Shown here one piece after another: positions 51,201 to 62,699 of a stretch of 64,000 nucleotides of DNA; positions within the stretch are counted from its first letter, which is position 1, and the number at the start of each line of letters is the position of its first letter. Location of the stretch: contig NC_091142.1 of the NCBI RefSeq assembly GCF_041381155.1, positions 43,002,747 through 43,066,746 on the forward strand. Reading direction: 5' to 3'. The stretch is from Argopecten irradians. Taxonomy: Eukaryota > Mollusca > Bivalvia > Pectinida > Pectinidae. The notes below the pieces were generated by a model. The model was not told the DNA's origin, did not search any database, and saw nothing but the letters and a program-made list of their open reading frames with translations. A program made the position numbers and the translations under genes.

Positions 51201-53150
51201 GTACTACAGTGATGTATTGGTAATAATTGTTATACTAAATGTACTACAGTGATGTATTGGTAATAATTGTTATACTAAATGTACTACAGTGATGTATTGG
51301 TAATGATTGTTATACTAAATGTACTACAGTGATGTATTGGTAATAATTGTTATACTAAATGTACTACAGTGATGTATTGGTAATCATTGTTATACTAAAT
51401 GTACTACAGTGATGTATTGGTAATCATTGTTATACTAAATGTACTACAGTGATGTATTGGTAATCATTGTTATACTAAATGTACTACAGTGATGTATTGG
51501 TAATAATTGTTATACTAAATGTACTACAGTGATGTATTGGTAATAATTGTTATACTAAATGTACTACAGTGATGTATTGGTAACATTGTTATACTAAATG
51601 TACTACAGTGATGTATTGGTAACATTGTTATACTAAATGTACTACAGTGATGTATTGGTAATAATTGTTATACTAAATGTACTACAGTGATGTATTGGTA
51701 ATAATTGTTATACTAAATGTACTACAGTGATGTATTGGTAATCATTGTTATACTAAATGTACTACAGTGATGTATTGGTAATCATTGTTATACTAAATGT
51801 ACTACAGTGATGTATTGGTAATCATTGTTATACTAAATGTACTACAGTGATGTATTGGTAATCATTGTTATACTAAATGTACTACAGTGATGTATTGGTA
51901 ATCATTGTTATACTAAATGTACTACAGTGATGTATTGGTAATCATTGTTATACTAAATGTACTACAGTGATGTATTGATGTAATGTACAAGTGTGTATGT
52001 AATCATTGTTATACTAAATGTACTACAGTGATGTATTGGTAATCATTGTTATACTAAATGTACTACAGTGATGTATGGTAATCATTGTTATACTAAATGT
52101 ACTACAGTGATGTATTGGTAATCATTGTTATACTAAATGTACTACAGTGATGTATTGGTAATCATTGTTATACTAAATGTACTACAGTGATGTATTGGTA
52201 ATCATTGTTATACTAAATGTACTACAGTGATGTATTGGTAATCATTGTTATACTAAATGTACTACAGTGATGTATTGGTAATCATTGTTATACTAAATGT
52301 ACTACAGTGATGTATTGGTAATCATTGTTATACTAAATGTACTACAGTGATGTATTGGTAATCATTGTTATACTAAATGTACTACAGTGATGTATTGGTA
52401 ATCATTGTTATACTAAATGTACTACAGTGATGTATTGGTAATCATTGTTATACTAAATGTACTACAGTGATGTATTGGTAATCATTGTTATACTAAATGT
52501 ACTACAGTGATGTATTGGTAATCATTGTTATACTAAATGTACTACAGTGATGTATTGGTAATCATTGTTATACTAAATGTACTACAGTGATGTATTGGTA
52601 ATCATTGTTATACTAAATGTACTACAGTGATGTATTGGTAACATTGTTATACTAAATGTACTACAGTGATGTATTGGTAATCATTGTTATACTAAATGTA
52701 CTACAGTGATGTATTGGTAATCATTGTTATACTAAATGTACTACAGTGATGTATTGGTAATCATTGTTATACTAAATGTACTACAGTGATGTATTGGTAA
52801 TCATTGTTATACTAAATGTACTACAGTGATGTATTGGTAATCATTGTTATACTAAATGTACTACAGTGATGTATTGGTAATAATTGTTATACTAAATGTA
52901 CTACAGTGATGTATTGGTAATCATTGTTATACTAAATGTACTACAGTGATGTATTGGTAATCATTGTTATACTAAATGTACTACAGTGATGTATTGGTAA
53001 TCATTGTTATACTAAATGTACTACAGTGATGTATTGGTAATAATTGTTATACTAAATGTACTACAGTGATGTATTGGTAATCATTGTTATACTAAATGTA
53101 CTATAGTGATGAAATGGTAATCGTTGTTATACTAACGAAATACAGGAAAT
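39214..53150. repeat. 40 bp satellite-like array, about 350 copies, 13.9 kb
   Basis: The unit is GTACTACAGTGATGTATTGG plus TAATCATTGTTATACTAAAT. Main variants are TAATCATTG, TAATAATTG and TAACATTG. Copies are otherwise very uniform, with occasional breaks (for example 40023-40050, 45415-45445, 49600-49630, 51975-51998). On the plus strand each unit has branch-site-like TACTAAA followed by TGTACTACAG|TGATG, an acceptor-like arrangement. The array starts directly at the end of the 68 bp array and ends 150 bp before an AADAC-like exon. Confidence 0.97.
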
Positions 53151-53299
53151 ACCAAAATGTCTGGCGCGATATTCGTGAAAATATAATTACCTTGTAAATA
53201 TAAATGTTTGCAGTAACTGATTGTCTGTATTGTAATGTTTAATAAAGAGAATTATAATTATTTTTAGTTATAATATCTGTATAATTAACATCGTTTCAG

Positions 53300-54695
53300 A
53301 CGTGTATGACCAAGCCACGCGGGAGTTGGCTAAGAGAGTTGGTATGGTGGTGATATCCGTGGCGTAAGTGTCTTATAATTGATAACATTATCACTGTTGA
53401 TTAGGAACTTACTCGGAATAGTTACTTATATTTAAGGATTAACTTGAATAGAATTTTTATGTTATGGAGATATAACACAAAAATCTGAGTGTACTCTAAA
53501 GATCTGTTTGGATAATGTGTTTCAATACAACAAGGTTATAACTTATCTCTAGGGACCATCAATATCACTTCGTTATAAGCCTTTTTCTTATTGTTCGTGA
53601 TACACTTATTACAGACATATTTTAGGAACCTTGACAGGGAATGAAGATGACTACGTTATAACCACGAATTAGTTGACTACGTTATAACCACAAATTAGTT
53701 GAAAGTGTGTTCGTTATAAACGTGTTTTACTGTATCTTACTTATAAATCGAAAGTAAGTTTCTTTTTGCTCAATCATTTTTTTATTATGTTCAATAAAAT
53801 AAAAGAATATTTTATACCAGTTTCAACTGTAGTTTCATCGCCTTACCAGATGATATAAGATGAAAAAGACTTTTCAGTTCCTTTGACAGTTTTCTTTTGT
53901 TCTGATTTGTTCAGATACAGACAGTCCCCGGAACATCCTCATCCGATCCCCTTCCATGATTGTTTAGCTGTCACGGAGCACGTGATCAACAACGGTAAAC
54001 AACTCGGAATTGATGCATCACGCGTAGCTATATCCGGTGACAGTGCTGGAGGACATCTCAGTGCCGCTGTAGCACTCCGGCTGAAAAAGAAAATCAAGAT
54101 TCAAATCCCGATCTATCCATGTCTTCAGTTGTTGGACATGAAGACGCCATCTTACATTGAAAATAAGAACTACATCCCCGGAATGTTGAATGACGTCTCC
54201 ATGTTGACCTACTGGCTGAACTATGGTAACATCAGTTACGATCACCTGGAAAAGATCTTAACCAATCAGCATACTTCACCAAAACTGAAAAAGTCAAAAT
54301 ATGCTAATTACATCGGCAAACAATGGCTGATGAAGGAGCACATTAGAAATCAGGATTTATACAATGCCGATAAGCCAACAGACTTTGGTGACGAGGAGTT
54401 ATCGGCCAGCCTCGAAAAGACATTATTGGATCCTTACTTTTCACCATTAATGGTGGACGATAAAGAAAACGAGGATTTGCCCTTGACTTATGTGTTAACG
54501 GCCGGATATGACGTGTTACGGGACGATGGACTGATATATTATCAACGTTTGAAAAAAGCAGGGGTCAAAGTTCATCTTGCGCATTATCCCGACGGTTTTC
54601 ACGGGATGATATTTTTCTTTAAAGGTCCTATGCCGTTCCAAGTTGGGATACGCGCAATGAATGATCTAGTAGAATTTCTCAACAAAAAATTGTAA
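53300..54695 (+). CDS. Arylacetamide deacetylase-like alpha/beta hydrolase, last two exons (5' part not visible)
   Basis: Exons 53300-53363 and 53915-54695 encode about 282 residues of the C-terminal part of an AADAC/NCEH1-type serine hydrolase (hormone-sensitive-lipase family), normally an ER-anchored, lumen-facing esterase/lipase of about 400 residues. Exon 1 shown gives VYDQATRELAKRVGMVVISV and joins in frame (phase 2) to AYRQSPEHPHPIPFHDC. The nucleophile motif is GDSAGG (Ser codon 54042-54044); the Asp is in TAGYDVLRDDGLIYYQRL (54510-54512); the His in YPDGFHG (54600-54602). The body matches human AADAC (IYPCLQLLDMKTPSY, LTNQHTSPKL, SPLMVDDKENEDLPLTYVL). The first exon starts in phase 1 (AC completes a codon), so earlier coding exons must exist; the HGGG motif and N-terminal anchor are not found between RWDD4 and here. 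The apparent ATG at 53883 lies in the intron. Confidence 0.9.
53530..53735. repeat. CGTTATAA-type short repeats in the AADAC-like intron
   Basis: Several CGTTATAA boxes, including a direct duplication of AGTTGACTACGTTATAACCA-like sequence near 53650-53700. A similar CTTCGTTGTAAGC/GTTCGTTATATAC stretch occurs at 57125-57160. Probably a fragment of a common interspersed element; the family was not identified. Confidence 0.4.
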
Positions 54696-54801
54696 ATACT
54701 CGTGTTTTATTTTTGCCAAGGACTGTTAGTACAAACATATATGGATGGACAACATCCTCTACATATCATATGTATATATACAAATTAGAATAGCTTTTGT
54801 T

Positions 54802-55147
54802 ATTAAATAATATTCAAATACGATTGCGATTCTTTGTTCTTCAATTGATTGTAATATTGTCACGGAGTAAAAACCACAATGTACGTTGCGAGTATTGAAG
54901 TAATTGCTAAATACTTTATCTTATCACTATGACTATGTGTGGTGCCCTTTTGGTACACCAAATCCGTATCAATTATGAAATCAATTCTGACTATTTTTGG
55001 GTACTTAGAAACCATGGAGCGTATCCATGAACAAACTTTATTTCTCTTGATGATGTATCTCAATTGCAAGTGTCTACACATTCGCAATAAATATTAAGTT
55101 TGCGCAAAATTGCGCTCTCTTGTTTCTTATAAAAACTATTAAATAAA
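54802..55147 (+). terminator. Candidate poly(A) signals of the AADAC-like gene
   Basis: ATTAAA at 54802-54807 (about 105 bases after the stop) and AATAAA at 55142-55147. Either could end the transcript. Confidence 0.35.
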
Positions 55148-55149
55148 GC

Positions 55150-56120
55150 ATTACAATTTTTAAATTCGCCTGATTTATGATCGATCGGATGGTTGCCATA
55201 TTAAGTGCAACAACTGAATAAGACACTTTGCTTACAAAATAAATAGATTATTACAGGGCAGTTATACTTGACTTTTAGCAGTTTCAGAAGTCAAATAATC
55301 ATTTCTCAGATATCTGAAGAGTCAAAACCTATGACAAATAGATATGTACTTCAAACCCAAAGAGTCAAAATATGATTTGTGGGAGCTAAAACATACACAC
55401 AGGGGTCAACTGGATGCCCTAGATCAAGGGCCAAAAAGGCACCAAAATATACATAGTCATTTATTCGTTAAAATACAAACCTTCTGAAATAATATTTTAG
55501 CAGCTAGTACTATTTCCTGTATTTGAAATATGGCGCTGTTGTGGTATCGGCCATGTTATTTTATTTGCTGATCATATATGGCATGGATCAATCACATGGA
55601 TAATTTTCACCGTTTGGAAATGTTATCTCCGTCAAATGAATACATTTGTCCGTACGTTGTTCGACAGAAGAAAATTATGGAATGAACACTTTTGTATATC
55701 AGTATATTTTTGTCACTTTTAGCTTAGGCGTGAATATATGTGGAGAGCCTGGTTCCTTTATAGGAGTAGTGTCATTATCAGTTTATCAGATACTGGAGCT
55801 AGTAATCTGTCCGATTATAAATTCTAGCGTTTTAATGCTCCGTGCACTCCCATTCTACGAATATACCGCAGCCTCCCAAAACACGCAAACATCAACACAT
55901 GCGTCACTTTGTACATAGGGGAGGTCGTACAATGTGTAAATTCTCCATCATGTCTCTATAACATCTGTGAATCATTGGTTTTGAATTATGGATTCAGGGT
56001 CATGACAAAAAATCTTAGATTTAAATAGCTTAGCTTTTCAAAACGCACTATCTTTTTGAATTTCATCTTTAATTGGCTAAGGACTGTTTTATGCCGGTAT
56101 GATTTATCTCCAATTGTCAA
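55150..56120. other. Intergenic, no gene supported
   Basis: Contains a 90-codon open frame at 55646-55918 with hydrophobic stretches (IFVTFSLGVNICGE) but no recognisable family, splice support or codon signal. No tandem repeats. Confidence 0.4.
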
Positions 56121-56129
56121 TTAAAATAA

Positions 56130-57085
56130 ATTCACTTTCGTTTTTTTTTCAAACGCATGCAAAATATATTGGTATTGTAAATACTAACCTAAAGAAGGAT
56201 GCTAAGTCAATATCCTCATGGTGTGATGTAAGTAAAATGTGCATCAATACTGAGAAAACCAAAGCTAAGCTTGTTTGCACATCACAGAGGAAAAGTATGT
56301 TAAAAGATGAAGTATGTGCTGTCATTAATCATGTTAATATTGATAATGTAACACATGAACAAATCTTGAAATCTTGAAATTACCAGTTCTCTAATATATG
56401 CAGAAAAATATCCTGTCAAATTTTTCAAATGAAAAAATTAAGACCATTTGTAAGTCAGACCTCTTGTATCACTGTTTTAACTGTTTTATTAATCCCCATA
56501 TGGATTACTGCGTCACTGTCTGGGGTAACAGTACAAAGAAGAATGTTACGAAGTTAGAGCGCCTTTAGAAGAGAGCTGCCAGAATTATTTTAAATTATGA
56601 TTTTTTAACACCTTCGTCAGGAATGTTTCAAATTCTTAAATTACTGCCTTTAATCATAAGCAAAAGGATTTTATACACTCAATCTGTTTTAATGCACAAA
56701 ATTCTTAACATTCTATCTCCGCAAAATTTGAATTGTTTTACTCGTATATATGATATCCACAGCAAACTCACTAGATTTCCAAATTCAAATATTTTCTATT
56801 TACCAAATCACTGTACAAGTACATTTAAACGATCTTTTGATATAAAGCAGCTTATGTTTGGAACATTTTACCTGACAACATAAGATTTTGTTATAGAAGA
56901 ACTTTATTGGACCTGTAGATATATTTTATATACTCTTTATATGTGCTACTTTTTCATGAATGAATATAGATACTCCTTTACATTGTATATTTTGTATACT
57001 TTATATTTATCTTGACCATGTTTAAGACGAGCTGCTAAGCTCAACATGTAATCAAGTTTATAAATGAAGTCTATTATTATTATCA
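56130..57085 (+). pseudogene. Dead 3' fragment of a jockey/CR1-like LINE
   Basis: The end of a non-LTR retrotransposon reverse-transcriptase ORF. Recognisable pieces: WCDVSKMCINTEKTKAKLV (56215-56270), then in another frame CFINPHMDYCVTVWGNSTKK and VTKLERL followed by a stop at 56566-56568 and KRAARIILNYDFLTPSS. Then come IYDIHSKLTRFPNSNIFYLP and STFKRSF. The reading frame is interrupted by at least one shift and one stop. After the ORF comes an AT-rich tail ending in an ATT-rich run (57073-57085). It is 5' truncated, as is usual for LINE insertions, and moderately old. Confidence 0.85.
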
Positions 57086-57634
57086 AAACACGATTACAAC
57101 AAACCTCTGGGTGATCAACAACATAACTTCGTTGTAAGCATAGTTCGTTATATACATGTACATATTGCAGATATGTTTTCTTCAGTAGGGTGTTCATACA
57201 GTGACGAAACACTCAGAACTCTCCATTGTTTATAATGACCTTCCGATGATTCCCTCCCCGTGTCTAGTTTGTAGATTAATGCTGTTAATATACCGTACCT
57301 GAGAAAGCCTTACCTGTGATGGATGTCTCTGTGGGTGACCTAACGCTTCTAATTGTTTACCTGTCATTGTCTCGTGTCTGTCGTGGGAAAGCTGGACTGG
57401 CCTATACATGTCGCTGGTAGAAATGTAGATTTACTTCATCCTAGATGTGTTCATGTGAAATGTCATTCTTTATGTAATCTCCATCTAGATGAAATAAACA
57501 AAAGATCAGCAATATATTAATAATGGAGACTGTGATATTTAGTTTTATTACATTTTCAGAGTGAAATATAAAATTTTCTCTCATGCCTACACGTGTAATA
57601 TTGGCTGGTCTATGGCAATACACTCATATCGCCT

Positions 57635-57672
57635 GAGGCTGCATTGCATGGCCACCCATGCAATAAAGCCTC
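57635..57672. repeat. 38 bp near-perfect hairpin (GAGGCT...AGCCTC)
   Basis: GAGGCTGCATTGCATGG pairs with CCATGCAATAAAGCCTC. The sequence is followed by CGTGACGTCAC. It may belong to one larger repeat together with the fold-back element at 57905-58065; this combination looks like a common bivalve repeat. Confidence 0.6.
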
Positions 57673-57904
57673 GTGACGTCACTGCGTCAACAAAATTACT
57701 ATTTTTTGTATAATTTTGACATTTTATCAGAAACTAGGCTGGATTTACTTTCAAATATACAAACAAGGGGATTTGCGTTGAAAATATCATGAAATTTTCA
57801 TGTATGGAGATTACGACTTGCAGTCGCAGATTTTTTTTCGAATTTATTTCAAAATGGTGGAAAATCATAGTAGTAAATTGCAATAAAACGTCGAGGTATG
57901 AGAG

Positions 57905-58065
57905 AAAAATACTCTTTCATCCAAGGATATGATGGATTGGGATATTCTACCCTCGGGATCACAAAAATTTGAAAAACCATCGGCAAGCCTCAGATTTTTC
58001 AACATTTTGTGACCCTCGGGTAGAATATCCCTATCCTTCATATCCACATATGTATGAAAGAGTCT
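57905..58065. mobile_element. Fold-back element with about 55 bp arms
   Basis: The left arm 57911-57966 (ACTCTTTCATCCAAGGATAT ... CTACCCTCGGGATCACAAAA) matches the reverse complement of 58004-58063 (TTTTGTGACCCTCGGGTAGA ... ATGAAAGAGT). The loop itself has a dyad (TTGAAAAA and TTTTTCAA). A minus-strand open frame of 117 codons (57865-58218) crosses it; I take that as chance within a repeat. Confidence 0.65.
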
Positions 58066-58071
58066 TATATC

Positions 58072-58136
58072 ATGGTGAAGATATGTGTGTGGTATTGTGA
58101 TGATGGTGAGGATATGTGTGTGGTATTGTGATGATA
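58072..58136. repeat. Direct duplication of about 32 bp
   Basis: ATGGTGAAGATATGTGTGTG plus GTATTGTGATG occurs twice in a row with one difference (GAAG/GAGG). Confidence 0.75.
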
Positions 58137-58219
58137 TTTTCTCCCAATATTGACCAATTAGAACAGCATTTACAACGATAATTTCGTTTTGGTGGGAATA
58201 CTTTGTTTTGAATATCAAA

Positions 58220-58950
58220 ACAAAAAATTAATACTATGTGCATCTTTCTTATATTTTTTTTTCAAAACTAATTGTTGGAGCATGAATGTATTGCATTACA
58301 TTATCTTATGCTAATTTTCTTCGAAATCTGTATCCCATGTGTGAAACTAATATAGTCTATGTAGTTATATTTGTATCAAGAGTGCTTAACAGGTACAGAT
58401 AAAATACAAATATATCTCGGCCTTGACATACGTCCTCCTTGAAGGAGACTTAATACTAATCTAATAAAAATGTTCTATACATTTTATACATAAAACAGCT
58501 ATTTCTTTGTATCCAGAGTGTTAAAACCTTCAGTCGGCCTTGACACACGTCCAATGGTCCACCTTGTATGAGGTACACACTTATCTTAGCTGGAAATGTA
58601 ATGTACACATGGTATACAATTCATTGTCAATAGTTTGGAAATCAAACTTATATTTAATGCAGAGGTAGATCGAGTGTTAGGTGTACCTGAATTCATGTGT
58701 AAATATGTTTTTAGGCGGGTGATTCCTGTGCATTCCGTTAGAACTTCAAACCAGGCCAATAAACACCTTTCTAAATGTTCACATAAAATGACGGAATATC
58801 AGTTTAAAGTGTTAACAGCCCCATGAAAATTGTTTTGAAATAAAAAATACTCGCTCAATAAAAACGCTGTCAAAATCTCTTTATTACTTCTAACCCAGTG
58901 ATAGTTACCTCACTCAAACGTGATGTAACCCCGAACTCCTCACTTACATT
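58220..58950. other. Intergenic, two weak copies of a CGGCCTTGACA motif
   Basis: CTCGGCCTTGACATACGTCC (about 58416) and GTCGGCCTTGACACACGTCC (about 58533) sit in about 60 bp of loosely similar flanks. No gene seen. Confidence 0.4.
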
Positions 58951-58954
58951 TCAT

Positions 58955-59310
58955 ATAATTATTGGATGATCCATCCTCTGCCCCATCCAGTCCCCATTTT
59001 CCAGTGACCGTTCCCGTCATTGGTAGGTGAGTGTGTGTGTAAGGTGCTCGTGATCCGTCCTCTGCCCTATCCAGTCCCCATTTTCCTGTTACCATTCCCG
59101 TCCTTGGTAGGTGAGTGGGTGTGTAAGATGCTCGTGATCCGTCCTCAGGACCGCCCCAGCCAGTCCCCATTTTCCTGTGACCGTTCTTGGTAGGTGAGTG
59201 GGTGTGTTAGGTGCTCGCGATCGTGATCTGTCCTCAGGACTGCCCCGTCCAGTCCCCCTTTTCCTGTGACCCTTCCCGTTCTTGGTAGGCGAGTGGATGT
59301 GTAAGGTGCT
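58955..59310. repeat. 84 bp GC-rich minisatellite, about 4 copies, with a strong donor-like site per unit
   Basis: The unit contains CCAGTCCCCATTTTCCTGTG, ACCGTTCCCGTTCTTGGTAG, GTGAGTGGGTGTGTAAGGTG and CTCGTGATCCGTCCTCAGGAC. Each copy carries TTGGTAG|GTGAGTG, a near-ideal 5' splice site on the plus strand. It is much richer in GC than its surroundings. The open frame on the minus strand (58940-59170) follows from the period being a multiple of three. Confidence 0.9.
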
Positions 59311-59319
59311 CGTGAGGTA

Positions 59320-60150
59320 GAGAGACGTGGTCCATTTTGGTGTGTCAGTAAGTAAGTATTACTTATTTAGCATAAGACAATAATTTATCATTTTTTTAAA
59401 GCTATACTTGTACATTTTCACCGAAATAGTTTTTTTATATAATATGGTGTAATTATCCTCTCTTTCTTATTTAGTGAATAATTTATGCTGATACTGTTTA
59501 TTAGCGACTCATTGTTTCCTAAGGATGTTTATCTACATGTCCTGGTATAAAAACTCTCGTCAATCTTTTCTCTTTAGAGAAAGTTTACTAGCGTTACGTA
59601 ATGTGATTTGTCTACAGAAATGTATAAGTTATATGTGTGTAGCCTCTGATGAATCATGTGCATATCATTCAACGTTAACTGGTTTGATACATAAAACTCA
59701 TGTCATTGCGTATACTGTTTTGTGCGTGGATGTCATTTCTTTCTCATCGTCATTGTGATTTACATGAACTAACGGTCAAACTTTGGGGTCGTGTACAGTG
59801 AGGTAAGTACAACTATATAGAACAGGATATGTGCTGTACATTATAGCTATGCCAGTTAGAAATCCTGGTGGAGAAACTATCCAGGTTTCCCTTCAACTGA
59901 TAGAACATATTCACGTACTATCTTAACATCGTAGATTGAAATCTACAGCACTGTTGAAAACTTTCTTAATGCAATGTGGAAGGCGAACAACTTACATTCT
60001 GCAGTTCTTTGTCTTCTTCAGAACGAAAGGCGTGAAACCCAAACCAGAATTCTGTTAGGATTGCAGAAAAGGACTAACCTTCATCATTGATATAACAGGG
60101 AAGGTGGTGTGATATCTAACGTTTGAAAAGGTTTAGCATCTTCCATCGTC
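59320..60150. other. Intergenic or 5' untranslated, no gene supported
   Basis: AT-rich single-copy-looking DNA. A 77-codon open frame at 59525-59758 has no recognised similarity. The last part may be leader sequence of the candidate exon at 60154. Confidence 0.35.
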
Positions 60151-60153
60151 ACC

Positions 60154-60181
60154 ATGGGGGCGTCGCAGTCTTACGACTTAG
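60154..60181 (+). CDS. Possible first coding exon (MGASQSYDL...) of a gene continuing to the right
   Basis: ATG in an excellent context (CGTCACCATGG) is followed by GGGGCGTCGCAG and TCTTACGACTTA, then a donor TTAG|GTAGGT (or TAG|GTATGA four bases on). The predicted start MGASQSYDL has a glycine at position 2 and serine at 6, as in N-myristoylated proteins. The local CG content (GGGGGCGTCGCAG) stands out from the AT-rich flanks. I do not recognise the protein and no second exon was found before the window ends, so this rests on context alone. Confidence 0.35.
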
Positions 60182-60189
60182 GTAGGTAT

Positions 60190-61300
60190 GAATACGATAG
60201 TGACAATATCATATCACGTAACACTTAGGGATTGATTTGTTATCGACATTGAAAAGAACAACTTTGAATTTAATATCGAATGCTTCATTTCATGCTTGAT
60301 GTTACCTGTTTAAACTGTCCAATATTGTTTGTCACAATTCATTATGTCATCTGTAGTAATCTGTATTTATCTTGTTTATAAACTGTATAACAGATGTCCA
60401 CTATATTACCTATATTCCAGACAGAACTTGGGTTTTTTATACATATATCACCAGTAACAATGACAGGGTTATATATTTTACAGTGAGTTCCCAGTATTTC
60501 TCAGTGTCGTTATGTTTATAAAATCCTATTAACATTCAGGTAACTATTATACAATTCAGACTTCAAACTCTATATTTGATTATATTTACATTTTCTCTTA
60601 ATAAGTCTATTCCTGGGTGAATGATTTACCTTGATGAACTAGGTCTATACACAGGTGTTAATCATATGTTCTACATAGATAACGTCTGTAGACAAAACAT
60701 CGGGATTTCCTTAACTTATCCAATGCCCTTATGAAATATGTTAATACGTATAGCAGTACATATGAATTATTTACTTTACTATAACCTCATTACCCCATAC
60801 ATGTGTTATTCATTATTTGTCTAAATAAGGTTTCGCAAAAAAAACCAGACTAGATGGAAATTCACATTATATTATATCTAAACCGTCGGGGTTTTTTAGA
60901 TTAATTTTCTTTTGATGTTATACACGCATTAACTTTGTGAAAATGTTATACAAAAACTTGCAATTAACGTTATTATCTTAAACAACATGGCACGAATTAT
61001 CTAACATTATAGTGCTGATTTAGAATTCTATGAGTGATGTCAGAGGGCTTTACCGCTGGTACAGTCGGTCCACGTATTCTGATATATACCTACCGTATAA
61101 AAAAGTTTATTGGCGTGTTACACTACGATATGTACTTTACCTGTCACTGTCGCTAACCATCTGTAAACCATCTGTGGTGATTAGACGTTTATGTACCAAT
61201 GAACCATCTATATCATTACAGATTGTACAATTATCATTCAATCATATATAGCTATCTTCAATATACTGTTTGACATGATTTCATATTTCTTTATTTCGAT
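60190..61300. other. AT-rich, no gene seen
   Basis: No repeat or protein similarity recognised; a 73-codon open frame at 61030-61251 is unsupported. Could be intron of the candidate gene starting at 60154. Confidence 0.35.
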
Positions 61301-61305
61301 TTTCT

Positions 61306-61745
61306 CATGCTTGTTAATTTATATCTTCCCGCATACTTGTTAATTTGTATCTTCCCACATACTTGTTAATTTATATCTTCCCACAAACTTGTAAATTTAT
61401 ATCTTCCCACAAACTTGTAAATTTATATCTTCCCACTATCTTCCCACAAACTTGTAAATTTATATCTTCCCACAAACTTGTTAATTTATATCTTCCCGCA
61501 TACTTGTTAATTTGTATCTTCCCACATACTTGTTAATTTATATCTTCCCACAAACTTGTAAATTTATATCTTCCCACAAACTTGTAAATTTATATCTTCC
61601 CACATACTCGTTAATTTATATCTTCCCACAAACTTGTTAATTTATATTTCCCACAAACTTGTAAATTTATATCTTCCCACAAACTTGTTAATTTACATCT
61701 TCCCATTTACTTGTTAATTTATAACTTCCCGCATACTTGTTAATT
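61306..61745. repeat. 26 bp minisatellite, about 17 copies
   Basis: The unit is ACTTGTTAATTTATATCTTC plus CCACAA, with ATACTTGTTAATTTGTATC and AAACTTGTAAATTTATATC variants alternating. The short open frame rich in ISSHKLVNLYLP is a repeat artefact. Confidence 0.95.
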
Positions 61746-61749
61746 TCTG

Positions 61750-62350
61750 TGGGCACAGTTTTATCATTTTCATTCGTATTTATATTATGTTTTTTTTTTC
61801 TGAAAATGTTTACCAAACCGATATCGATGTATCTATACAATATTTGAGTTTTTACTAAATTATCGAGGCAAACATGATAAATCAATAGGTCTATATAAAT
61901 GATAATTGTTAAGAGGAAGTTAGTTGTTATCATCAGACTGATAGAGAACAATCTGTGTATGTATCGAACACTGTTAAGGAAATTTCAAAGTTCTGTTACC
62001 ATGGAAATCAGTGATGGATTGTCAATAGATAACATGTAATTCATCAATAAGTGAACCGTGGATGTAAACAACTGGACTCAGGCTAGTAAACATTAATTAA
62101 CATTATGTAAACAACAATTTATCTGAAAGTAAGCAATGAACAACGATGAACGATACATCAAACATAACAAAGGGAAGATATACTAAAACATATTACCTAA
62201 TCATATTACCTTCGTCCTTATTTTGAAAGCATGACAATTCTCGGAATTGACTTGGCCATTCTTGAGTGTACATGTACCAGACGCCCGCTATGCTAAAAAT
62301 CATTTCATTTTAATCCTCTGCCAGTAAGACCGGAGGGGACTAATCCATAG
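61750..62350. other. AT-rich, no gene seen
   Basis: Poly-T run near 61791-61800 and AAACAA-rich stretches at 62100-62180. Nothing else identified. Confidence 0.35.
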
Positions 62351-62360
62351 TGCTAGTCTC

Positions 62361-62428
62361 AGTCTGTCTGTCTGCTGTCTGTCTGTCTATCTATTTGTCT
62401 GTCTGTCTCTCTCTCTGTTTGTCTGTTC
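62361..62428. repeat. CTGT/CTCT microsatellite
   Basis: Interrupted tetranucleotide run, mostly GTCT/CTGT, with CTAT and CTCT variants. Confidence 0.9.
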
Positions 62429-62588
62429 GGATATTAGTTTCCAGACGATAACATGAGACTTAATACAATGACAGTGCATTATTATTATCTGTAATGCCTC
62501 CAAAATTGAAGATTGCAACGTAAAGGATTACAATGTGAATTTTCATGAAAAGTTCATTGTTACTAGAAATAGGACTGTCAATGCCACA

Positions 62589-62690
62589 GCATGTTGGGAC
62601 CGGTGTAACATTGAAAATGGACCCCCGTTGAAAACTGGCGTCAATTTTCAACGGAGGTCCATTTTCAATGTTACACCGGTCCCAACATGC
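62589..62690. mobile_element. 102 bp near-perfect hairpin, 46 bp arms
   Basis: The left arm 62589-62634 (GCATGTTGGGACCGGTGTAA ... CCCCCGTTGAAAA) and right arm 62645-62690 are reverse complements apart from one mismatch, with a ten-base loop CTGGCGTCAA. A short outer dyad (CAATGC ... GCATTG) extends it with a bulge. Probably a miniature fold-back element; a hairpin RNA precursor is a weaker alternative. No target duplication is obvious. Confidence 0.75.
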
Positions 62691-62699
62691 ATTGCTTCA

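Noticed and set aside
39214-53150. CRISPR-like array
   Set aside because: Units are contiguous, without unique spacers, in a eukaryotic genome with introns.
53883-53914. ATG at 53883 as start of the AADAC-like protein
   Set aside because: The acceptor TTGTTCAG ends at 53914 and the upstream exon joins in frame with family-matching residues, so this ATG is intronic.
57865-58218. 117-codon minus-strand frame
   Set aside because: Crosses a fold-back repeat whose arms encode unrelated peptides; similar hypothetical proteins would be repeat-derived.
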